Below are positions 30,557 to 38,500 of a stretch of 64,000 nucleotides of DNA, piece by piece. The notes below the pieces were generated by a model that was not told the origin of the DNA, did not search any database, and was given only the letters and a program-made list of their open reading frames with translations. Made by a program: the position numbers and the translations under genes. The stretch comes from Prosthecobacter fusiformis (GTDB lineage: Bacteria > Verrucomicrobiota > Verrucomicrobiia > Verrucomicrobiales > Verrucomicrobiaceae), in assembly GCF_004364345.1 (NCBI RefSeq), contig NZ_SOCA01000011.1, positions 58,487 through 122,486 on the forward strand, given 5' to 3'. How positions within the stretch are numbered: the stretch's first letter is position 1; each line of letters begins with the position of its first letter.

Positions 30557-31522
30557 TTATCCTTGGTTCTTGGGGCGGGAGCCCAGTGTGATTTTTACAT
30601 CGCGTTCGCTGTTGAGGTGGCGCAGCCGCAGTTGTACTTCCTCCCCGGCAGGGCGGGCGCGCACGGCATGGGTAAACTGGGGCAGACCGGTAATAGGCTC
30701 GCCATTGAGAGCCAGGATGAGATCACCATTTTTCAGGCCGGCTTGTTCAGATGGCGACCCGGCCAGGACCTCAATGACTTCCAGTGCTCCCTGGTCATTC
30801 ATTTCCGTGGAGACGCCCAGGTAGCCGCCGCTGCCAGTGCCCCAGGTGCGGATGACGAGGCTGCTTTTCATGTCATCCCAGGAGCGGAGAAAGGGGGCCA
30901 TGGAGACGTGCATGTTTTCATCGCGCCCCTCCCAAATGAGGCTGTGAATCCCGATGACGTCGCCATTGAGGTCGAAGAGCGGCCCTCCAGAGTCCCCACC
31001 CATGAGAACGCAGTCCGTTTGCAGGGAATTGGCGGTCTGTTTTACGATGCGTCCTACGCGCAGGACGACACCGCGTTTTTCATCAAAACCGCCTGGATGG
31101 CCGAGGGCGAAGCACCATTCCCCTGGCTGTGCCTTGATGACTTGGCGGGAAACTTTGACATGGGGCCATTCACGGTCGTTTTCATTGAGCTGCATGAGGG
31201 CGGCATCGGTGGTCTTGTCCAGCCCCAGCGTGGTGGCGGTGGCCTGGGTGCCGTCTTCAAAGATGACGCGCAGTTCCCGTCCAGGCCGCTCGGCCACGTG
31301 GGCGGCGGTTAGGATGAGGCCCTCTTGACTCATGATGACGCCACTGGCGGTACCATCTCCCGTGAGAATGGCGACTACGGCGGGGCGAACTTTCGGGAGC
31401 AGGGTCTGGACTTTTTCCTGGAGTTCCAGGAAGACGCGTGGGTCTGGTGCCTCTGCCCCAACGGCCAGGACAGGCAGATATAAGATCAGCCCTACAAGTC
31501 TCAGAAGGAGGTCATTTCTCAT
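30557..31522 (-). CDS. Secreted trypsin-like serine protease with C-terminal PDZ (HtrA/DegP-like)
   Basis: 321 residues with an N-terminal signal peptide (to ~A22). The triad is intact: H75 in LTAAHV, D106 in TDAALM, S178 in GGDSGGPLFD. One PDZ domain (~230-312: GYLGVSTEMNDQG, LAGSPSEQAGLKNGDLILALNG) follows. Such enzymes degrade or refold misfolded envelope proteins. It is the first gene of a two-gene unit with a degenerate paralogue. Confidence 0.9.
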   Translation of the reverse strand: MRNDLLLRLVGLILYLPVLAVGAEAPDPRVFLELQEKVQTLLPKVRPAVVAILTGDGTASGVIMSQEGLILTAAHVAERPGRELRVIFEDGTQATATTLGLDKTTDAALMQLNENDREWPHVKVSRQVIKAQPGEWCFALGHPGGFDEKRGVVLRVGRIVKQTANSLQTDCVLMGGDSGGPLFDLNGDVIGIHSLIWEGRDENMHVSMAPFLRSWDDMKSSLVIRTWGTGSGGYLGVSTEMNDQGALEVIEVLAGSPSEQAGLKNGDLILALNGEPITGLPQFTHAVRARPAGEEVQLRLRHLNSERDVKITLGSRPKNQG

Positions 31523-31683
31523 AACGACTCAAATCTAACGTGCAAGATGGCTGAAATTCTTCTTAATTCATCAGCGAGATTCAAGCCAAGATGTCTAAAG
31601 CTCTTCGAAACGGGAGCCAAAACGGATGCATTGCCAGATTTATAGAATATCAAAGTCTGCGGTTGCGTCCAAAAAACCCACTT

Positions 31684-33864
31684 ATGAAAAGTCAGCCCTC
31701 AGCCCCGCATCATGCGCCCGCCCCTTCATCCCGCTGGCGCAGGTGGTGGCGTTTCTTTTTGATCTTTGCTATGGGAGCCAGTCTGCTGGTGACGCTGGGT
31801 CTGGCCATTACGTTGGGCGTTTACTCTCATCTGGCCAGGCAATATGACCTGAGCAAACTGGGTGAAATGCCGGAGCGTACAGTGGTGTTGGATGCCCAGG
31901 GGGAGATGCTGGGGAGAATGCATGGGGAGAACCGCATCGTGGTGCCACTGAGCCAGGTCTCGCCTTTTTTTGTCAAGGCACTGCTAGCTCGTGAAGACAG
32001 CCGTTTTTATAAACACGGCGGCATCGACTATGTGGGGGTGGCGCGGGCGACCGTCAGAAACTTCAAAGAACGCCGTGTGGTGCAGGGGGCCAGCACCATT
32101 ACTATGCAGCTCGCACGCAACAGTTACCCGGACCTGAATGACCGTAGCTTTCATCGCAAAATGCTGGAGATGATGCTGGCGCGCCGCATTGAGCGATACT
32201 GGTCCAAGGAGCAGATCCTAGAGCATTACGTAAACCGCATCTTTTTTGGCACGAATCTCTATGGTATCCAGCGCGCCAGCCAGGTGTATTTCGGCAAGCA
32301 TGCCAGCCAGCTCAACCTGAGTGAGGCGGCGGTCATTGCGGGTATCATCCGTAGCCCGGTCCGCTTTTCTCCGTTCCGTAATTTCGACGGGGCGCTGAAG
32401 GAAAGGGATGATGTATTGAAGCGCATGGTGGCCACCAAGGTCATCACGGCGGAGGAGGAACTGGCGGCGAGGTATGAGGACATCGCACTGCATGCGCAGC
32501 CTGCCTTTCAAAGCCAGGGCGGTTATGCTCTGGATGCGGTGAGGCGAGATTTGGACCGGATTTTGGAAGACCACGAGATCGAGGACGGGGGCCTGATCGT
32601 GTACACGACATTGAGCCAGGAACTGCAAACGCTGGCTGAATCCTCTGTGGCCACCCGGTTGGAAAGTGTGGAAAAGCTGCCGGGTTACAAACATGTGACC
32701 AAGACTGCTTTCGACAGCACCTGGAACGGGACTCAGGAGGTGTCATCCACCCCATATCTGCAAGGGGCCCTGACCGTGCTGGACAATGAAACGGGAGGTA
32801 TCCTGGCTTTGGTCGGAGGTCGCGATTACAGGCAGAGCAAGTATAACCGCGCCATCCAGGGGCAGCGGCAGATCGGCTCCACCGTGAAGCCATTTGTCTA
32901 TGCCACGGCCATCGCCAGCGGCTTTCTGCCAGGCACTTACATTGATGACGCGCCTATCCAGCCGGGGGAGATTGAGCTGGCAGATCCAAATTGGTCCCCG
33001 CAAAATAGCGATGGTAAATTCACGGGTCAGCAGACGCTCATGACCGGGCTGGTGCAGAGCCGCAATACCATGACCATCCGCGTGGGCAATTACGCGGGGC
33101 TGGACCGGGTGATACACCTGCTGGGGGATGCAGGCATCGGCAATCATGCTGAGCGCACCCCGCAGATTTTTATCGGCAATCTGGGGGGGACACCCCGTGA
33201 CCTGACCAGCGCCTTCAGTGTTTTTCCCAATGATGGCATCCGCCGCAGGCCTTTCCTGATCGATAAGATCACGGACAAAGCAGGAAATATTTTTTATAGT
33301 ACCAGCATGCTGGAATCTGAGGTGGTCAGCCCAGGTGTGGCGCATCTGATGCGGCGCATTCTCGGGCAGGTCATGGATCGTGGCACAGCGGCCAGTGTGC
33401 GCAGTGAGCATAAGTTCAAGGACCCGGCCGGTGGGAAGACCGGCACGACCAATGATTATAAAGATGCCTGGTTCGCCGGTTATACCGACCGTGTGACCTG
33501 CGCGGTGTGGGTGGGCCTGGACAAGCCGCAGACGATTGTGGAGCAGGGATACGGTAGCCGCCTGGCCATCCCCATCTGGGCGGATGTGGTGAAAAAAGCC
33601 GTGGATCTAGGATACATCCCTGCAGGGCCACGCGTGGAGCCTGAGCTGGCAGCGGTGCAGCTCTGCCATTTGAGCAGCCAACTGGCCTCTCCCTCCTGCC
33701 ATGCCAGCGGTACCTCCTATGAGGAGAAGCTGCCTTATGATCTCATACCTCAAGGTTATTGCACAGCCCACCAGGGCGTCATTGCAGGCCCACCGCCCGG
33801 CTACGATCGGCCTCGTGTCAAGGCATCCGGGTTGTTTAACCGCATTCGTGGCTGGTTTCAGTGA
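31684..33864 (+). CDS. Class A penicillin-binding protein (PBP1A-like glycosyltransferase/transpeptidase)
   Basis: 726 residues from the ATG at 31684; in-frame ATGs up to 31591 exist but would add 31 residues to an already normal cytoplasmic tail. Order: basic cytoplasmic tail, membrane helix (~23-45), GT51 domain with catalytic E104 in LAREDSRFYKH and QGASTITMQLARN, and transpeptidase domain with S399-x-x-K402 (GSTVKP), S459-R-N and K585-T-G-T. It polymerises and cross-links peptidoglycan in the periplasm, which shows that this organism makes a wall. Both active sites look intact. Confidence 0.93.
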   Translation: MKSQPSAPHHAPAPSSRWRRWWRFFLIFAMGASLLVTLGLAITLGVYSHLARQYDLSKLGEMPERTVVLDAQGEMLGRMHGENRIVVPLSQVSPFFVKALLAREDSRFYKHGGIDYVGVARATVRNFKERRVVQGASTITMQLARNSYPDLNDRSFHRKMLEMMLARRIERYWSKEQILEHYVNRIFFGTNLYGIQRASQVYFGKHASQLNLSEAAVIAGIIRSPVRFSPFRNFDGALKERDDVLKRMVATKVITAEEELAARYEDIALHAQPAFQSQGGYALDAVRRDLDRILEDHEIEDGGLIVYTTLSQELQTLAESSVATRLESVEKLPGYKHVTKTAFDSTWNGTQEVSSTPYLQGALTVLDNETGGILALVGGRDYRQSKYNRAIQGQRQIGSTVKPFVYATAIASGFLPGTYIDDAPIQPGEIELADPNWSPQNSDGKFTGQQTLMTGLVQSRNTMTIRVGNYAGLDRVIHLLGDAGIGNHAERTPQIFIGNLGGTPRDLTSAFSVFPNDGIRRRPFLIDKITDKAGNIFYSTSMLESEVVSPGVAHLMRRILGQVMDRGTAASVRSEHKFKDPAGGKTGTTNDYKDAWFAGYTDRVTCAVWVGLDKPQTIVEQGYGSRLAIPIWADVVKKAVDLGYIPAGPRVEPELAAVQLCHLSSQLASPSCHASGTSYEEKLPYDLIPQGYCTAHQGVIAGPPPGYDRPRVKASGLFNRIRGWFQ

Positions 33865-33876
33865 CGGGCATGGGAG

Positions 33877-35178
33877 TTACCAGCACAGGCCTTGGTAATT
33901 CCATGGGAGTTTATCCAAGTCGCGCCAGCCGTTGATATCGATGACGCTCTGCTCTGGTTTTACCCAGGCAGCGAGGTCGTCCATGGATGCGCATTTTTGG
34001 GAAGCGACGATGAGTTCACTGCCCTCAATGACTTCGCGCACATTGCTTTTAAGCAAAGAGGCCAGATGCGGCATGCGGCGTTGGATTTCCAGTTCGTTAG
34101 CGCCAATGAGGCGGGTGAGGTTGAGGCTGGGATCGTAAATGCGCAGCTCATAACCGCGGCCTAACAAGGTTTCCGCCACAGCCACCATCGGGCTGCCGCG
34201 CAGGTCATCCGTATCGGATTTGAAGGCGAGGCCAAGCAGGCCGATCTTACGACTGCCGTTTCTGACGATGAGCTTGATGAGCATGTCCAGATGGGCCTGG
34301 TTGGTGTCCAGCGTGTTGTCCAGCAGGGGCAGGGAAATGCCTTCCTGACGGGCGAATGAAAGCAGGGCACTCACGTCTTTCGGCAGGCAGGAACCTCCGA
34401 ACGGATTGCCGGGTTTCATGTAGTATGAGGAGATGTTCAACCTCGTATCTTCGCAGACTACGTCCATCACCCGTGCACCGTCCTCGCCGAGGAATTTGCA
34501 AACGCGACCAATCTCGTTGGCGAAACCCACCTTTAGGGCGTGGAAATAGTTGCAGGAGTATTTGATCATCTCCGCCCCTTCCCAGCCAAGCACGGAGGGG
34601 CGGCCGCCGAGTAGTTCATGGGCTTCATTACCCTCCGGTTCTTGACCGTTATGGGTGCCGACGACGGAGAGGGAGGGCTCGCGAAAATCCTTCACGGCGG
34701 TGCCTTCACGGAGGAATTCAGGACAGTAGTAAATGCGCAACTGGTCAGTCAGGCGCAGGTCTTCAAAGAATTCACGCACCATATTCCGGGTGCTGCCGGG
34801 AAGCATGGTGCTGCGGAAAAGTACGACGTGTTTTTTCCCGCTCTCTTTTAGGGCCTGGGAGATCTGCTCGCTGACTTTGCGGACGAAGTCCAGGTTTAAC
34901 CGGCCCGACTCCAAGGAAGGTGTGCCGACACAAATGATACTGACATCTGACTGTGCCACGGCATCGGCTGCGCGGGTGGTGGCGGAGATTCTGCCACTGC
35001 GTTTGGCTGCCTGGAGAAGATCATCCAGCTCTGGTTCAATGATGGGTGAGAAACCACGGCCAAAGGCATCCACCTTTGCCTGCTGAACATCGACTCCGAT
35101 GATGGTGTGCCCCAGCTCTGCCAAGCACCCTGCGGTGACTCCGCCGACATACCCAAGACCAAAAATGCTGACGTTCAT
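33877..35178 (-). CDS. UDP-glucose/GDP-mannose dehydrogenase family protein
   Basis: 433 residues from MNVSIFGLGYVGGVTAGCLA, the NAD-binding Rossmann start; five upstream codons are ignored. The catalytic Cys lies in NPFGGSCLPKDVSAL; STMLPGST, YCPEFLREG and EMIKYSCNYFHALKVGFANE are further family blocks. The SCLPKD form and the AEMIKYSCN context are closer to GDP-mannose 6-dehydrogenase (AlgD) than to UDP-glucose dehydrogenases. It oxidises a sugar nucleotide to the uronate for envelope or exopolysaccharide synthesis. It ends 12 bp from the converging PBP gene. Confidence 0.88.
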   Translation of the reverse strand: MNVSIFGLGYVGGVTAGCLAELGHTIIGVDVQQAKVDAFGRGFSPIIEPELDDLLQAAKRSGRISATTRAADAVAQSDVSIICVGTPSLESGRLNLDFVRKVSEQISQALKESGKKHVVLFRSTMLPGSTRNMVREFFEDLRLTDQLRIYYCPEFLREGTAVKDFREPSLSVVGTHNGQEPEGNEAHELLGGRPSVLGWEGAEMIKYSCNYFHALKVGFANEIGRVCKFLGEDGARVMDVVCEDTRLNISSYYMKPGNPFGGSCLPKDVSALLSFARQEGISLPLLDNTLDTNQAHLDMLIKLIVRNGSRKIGLLGLAFKSDTDDLRGSPMVAVAETLLGRGYELRIYDPSLNLTRLIGANELEIQRRMPHLASLLKSNVREVIEGSELIVASQKCASMDDLAAWVKPEQSVIDINGWRDLDKLPWNYQGLCW

Positions 35179-35256
35179 GAGGCCACTTAGCATGGTGGGC
35201 TGGCATTCGACAAGCGCTGAGGTGGTGACGATGAATGAATCTCCAGGGTGCTTGGC

Positions 35257-37125
35257 TCACTCCTCCTTCTTTTTGCCAGGATCGAAAAAGATCTTCACAT
35301 CAGCCTCGGTGGTGCCGAGGATCTGCTGGGCGCGTTTGAGGGCGTTGCGAGTCGCCACATTGGGATTACTGGGGCTGGAAAGGAAGAGGTTGTCCTTGCC
35401 GATGACCTCGACCATTCCGGAATCGCGAAGCACGCGGTAAATATCCTTCATGACGCCGCTGATGAGGAGATCGCGCCCGTCCGCACGCAGAGCACGGACG
35501 AGGTCTTCCAGAGCCATGACCGAGGTGGCATCCATATGGCGGGCATTTTTCAGCCGGAGGATGATGATGCGCAGATTGGGGTCTGCACAGGCCTGCTGAA
35601 CCTGGCTGCGAAAGAGCTCTGCGGCGCCAAAGAACAGCTCCCCTTCCACATGGACGATGGAGATGGCGGGGTTTTGACGGATGCCGGGCTGGGTAGCCTC
35701 CGCCAAGTGGCCTTCCTGGTTGAATTCATATTCCACTAGCGAAGGGCGGCTGGCCTTCCGCAGGTAGAGCATCAACGAGATGCCGACACCGGTAAAGATG
35801 GCGACATGCAGGGGGACCATGAGCGTGGCGGCCAGGGTGACGAGAAAGGTGAAGGCATCCGACCCGGTGGCCTGGAGGCAAATGCGGATATGCCGGGGCT
35901 GAATGATGGACAGCGCGACGCAGATGATGAGGACTGCCAGGGAGGCCTTGGGCACATAACCGACGGCGCTGCCGAGCGTGAGTGCGCCGACCAAGCACAC
36001 GAGGCCGTTGATCATGGCCGAGATGGGGGTGCGGGCACCACTGGAGAAATTCAACGCGCTACGGGTCAGGGAACCGGAGCAGGGCATGCCGCTGAGGTAA
36101 GCACAGCTCAGATTGGCCATCCCCAGGCCGAACATGTCCTGGTTGGGGTCCACCCGTTGACCTTTGAGACCGGCCAGTGTTTTACCCATGGTGGAGCTTT
36201 CCAATGTGGACAGGAAAGCCAGGGCAATGGCCAGGCCAAAGAGGCGACTGAAGTCCGAAAGGAACATTGGCGAGGCAAAGTCCGGGAAAGGCGGCAGGAG
36301 GTCCAGCCAAGTGAACTGAGCATCCTGAAAGGTGGGCACATCCAGTTTTAGCATCTGCATGCCTGCACCCACCAGTGAGGCTGCGACGAGGGCGATGGCG
36401 AGGCTGGGCCAAGTGGCGCGCACACGGCGGATGCCCCAGTAAATGCCAGCGGTGACTGCGGCTACAATGAGGCTTTCCCAATGAGTCTGCCCCAGCTTTT
36501 CTACAAGGTGCCAAACGATGCCGGGAAAGGTGCGAGGCTGGAAAACCTGACCGTCCGCCGTCGTGATGCGGGTGCTGATGCCCAGTACATTGCCCGCTTG
36601 ATTGGCGATAATGAGGAGGGCGGCACCGGTGACGTAGGCGACCATGACCGCCCGGCTGATGTATTGTGCCAGTTCCGCGACCTTCACAAAGGAGCCGATA
36701 AGCAGCAGCGTGCCGACCATGAAGACCAACAGTGGCATGAGGGCAATCCTGTCCAGATGCGCATCCGCAGCAAAGTAGGAGAAGATCATGAAGGCCGTGG
36801 CATTGGTCGGCCCCAGAACTGTATATCGGGAACTCAAAAACAGGGCACCGACGATGCCCGCCACGGCGGAGCAAGTACTGCCGAATTGGAGAGGCAAGCC
36901 GGCGATGGCGGCATAGGCCATGCCCTGAGGGATATCCAGCAGGGCGACCGAGGTGCCGGCCTTCAAATCTGATTTAAAACGTCCCGGCCCGTAGCCTGAA
37001 AGCCAGCGCCTGATGGGGAAAGGATCCAGTCCTGTATCGGCCAGATTTTCGCTCATCCAGGTACGCCCCTGTCGCGTCAGATTGCGCGCAATCTGCCACC
37101 AGGAGGGCGTGGAGGGGCCGGACAT
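35257..37125 (-). CDS. SulP family anion transporter with STAS domain
   Basis: 622 residues. The SulP signature is seen as KAGTSVALLDIPQGMAYAAIAGLPLQFG, and a series of hydrophobic segments spans ~55-460. The cytoplasmic STAS domain occupies ~500-605 (AISIVHVEGELFFGAAELF, ILRLKNARHMDATSVMALEDL with the conserved D-A-T-S). The family moves sulfate, bicarbonate or related anions; the substrate cannot be read from sequence. The N-terminal ~45 residues are unusually long and hydrophilic. Confidence 0.9.
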   Translation of the reverse strand: MSGPSTPSWWQIARNLTRQGRTWMSENLADTGLDPFPIRRWLSGYGPGRFKSDLKAGTSVALLDIPQGMAYAAIAGLPLQFGSTCSAVAGIVGALFLSSRYTVLGPTNATAFMIFSYFAADAHLDRIALMPLLVFMVGTLLLIGSFVKVAELAQYISRAVMVAYVTGAALLIIANQAGNVLGISTRITTADGQVFQPRTFPGIVWHLVEKLGQTHWESLIVAAVTAGIYWGIRRVRATWPSLAIALVAASLVGAGMQMLKLDVPTFQDAQFTWLDLLPPFPDFASPMFLSDFSRLFGLAIALAFLSTLESSTMGKTLAGLKGQRVDPNQDMFGLGMANLSCAYLSGMPCSGSLTRSALNFSSGARTPISAMINGLVCLVGALTLGSAVGYVPKASLAVLIICVALSIIQPRHIRICLQATGSDAFTFLVTLAATLMVPLHVAIFTGVGISLMLYLRKASRPSLVEYEFNQEGHLAEATQPGIRQNPAISIVHVEGELFFGAAELFRSQVQQACADPNLRIIILRLKNARHMDATSVMALEDLVRALRADGRDLLISGVMKDIYRVLRDSGMVEVIGKDNLFLSSPSNPNVATRNALKRAQQILGTTEADVKIFFDPGKKKEE

Positions 37126-37254
37126 GGACTACGTTAGTGCGGGGTAGAGGAAGATGGAAGTGGTTGATTGAAGGTTATTCGTTATTGATGACCTGTTCAG
37201 CTTGGTTTCCAGTCTGTCAGTTCCATTTTTCTTAACGCCGCAGCGTCTCTCCCC

Positions 37255-38391
37255 ATGCCCCCACCGAAAAAGACCGCCTCCACCAGCAGCCAGGTCCACG
37301 CCATTTTAGGCACGGACGATGCGAAGGTGAAGGAGATGGCCATGAAGACCGTTCAGCGGCTGACCCCGCCAGGGGCGGATGAATTCGCCAATGAGATCAT
37401 CGAGGGCAATGCGGACAATGCCGAGCACGCTGGGCAGATCTGTTCCAATGTCATCCTGGCGCTGCAAACCATGCCTTTCTTTGGCGGGGCCAAGATCGTG
37501 TGGCTGAAGGGGGCCAATTTCTTGGGGGACAACCAGACCGGCAAATCCCAGGCGGCGGTGCAGGGCTTTGAAAACATTCTGGATGTGGTGGAGGCCGGCC
37601 TTGGCCCTGAAGTCCAATTTGTAGTGAGCGCTAACAGCATCGACAAACGGCGCACCTCATATAAGCGACTGGGCAAACTGACCACTATTGAGGTCTTTGA
37701 CAAACCGGATACCAGCAAGGCGGGCTGGGAGGGTGCCGTCATGGCCCAGGCGGGCCACAAGGCCCGTGAGCTGGGGCTTTCCTTTGAAAGTGGAGCGCTA
37801 GAACTCCTGGTCCAAATGGCCGGGGATGACACGCGGCAACTGGAGAACGAGATCGAAAAGATCGATCTTTACTTGGGGGAGCGCCGCCGCTGCGGCATCG
37901 CCACCGTGCGTGGCCTCGTGTCCCTGAGCCGGGCCGGGGTCATTTGGGAGATCGGCAATGCCATCGGCGCTCGGGATTTGCAGCGCTCGCTGGAGCTTTT
38001 GGGGGTGCTGCTTTATCAGGGGCAAAATGCTATCGGCATTCTCCTGGGGGCCATCGTTCCACGGGTGCGCAGCCTGCTCATCGTCAAAGAACTCGCCACG
38101 AAGTATAAGGTGAACCGGAACAATTACAGCGGCTTTACCGCCAGCCTGGATGCTCTGCCCAGCAGTGCCACCTCCCATCTGCCGCGTAAAAAAGACGGCA
38201 CGGGCTTCAATGCGTACCCGCTTTTCCTAGCCTTGAACGAGGCTGGTCGCTTCACCCTGGAAGAACTGCACGCCGCCCTCGTCGCCTGCCTGGATGCCAA
38301 CGTGAAACTCGTCACCACCCAGCTAGATAATAAAGTGGTGCTGGAACGCCTGCTCGTCGGCCTGCTCACCCCGCGCACTGCGAGGCGATAG
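37255..38391 (+). CDS. holA: DNA polymerase III subunit delta
   Basis: 378 residues. The subunit opens the sliding clamp in the clamp-loader complex. Recognised by the overall pattern: N-terminal VHAILGTDDAKVKEMA in place of a Walker A, the MPFFGGAKIVWLKGANF strand-turn, LVQMAGDDTRQLENEIEKIDLYLG with the conserved delta motif, and the C-terminal collar helices (ALNEAGRFTLEELHAALVACLDANVKLVT). Transcribed alone, 129 bp from the divergent SulP gene. Confidence 0.85.
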   Translation: MPPPKKTASTSSQVHAILGTDDAKVKEMAMKTVQRLTPPGADEFANEIIEGNADNAEHAGQICSNVILALQTMPFFGGAKIVWLKGANFLGDNQTGKSQAAVQGFENILDVVEAGLGPEVQFVVSANSIDKRRTSYKRLGKLTTIEVFDKPDTSKAGWEGAVMAQAGHKARELGLSFESGALELLVQMAGDDTRQLENEIEKIDLYLGERRRCGIATVRGLVSLSRAGVIWEIGNAIGARDLQRSLELLGVLLYQGQNAIGILLGAIVPRVRSLLIVKELATKYKVNRNNYSGFTASLDALPSSATSHLPRKKDGTGFNAYPLFLALNEAGRFTLEELHAALVACLDANVKLVTTQLDNKVVLERLLVGLLTPRTARR

Positions 38392-38500
38392 CTGAGGTGT
38401 ATTTCATGAGGTAAAGCAATTGCGGGCACAAAATGGGGGTTTTGCTTGTGGTCGCCTGCGGTTTCTGGTGCAATCATCGGCCTTCCCTCAAGCTGTGTCT

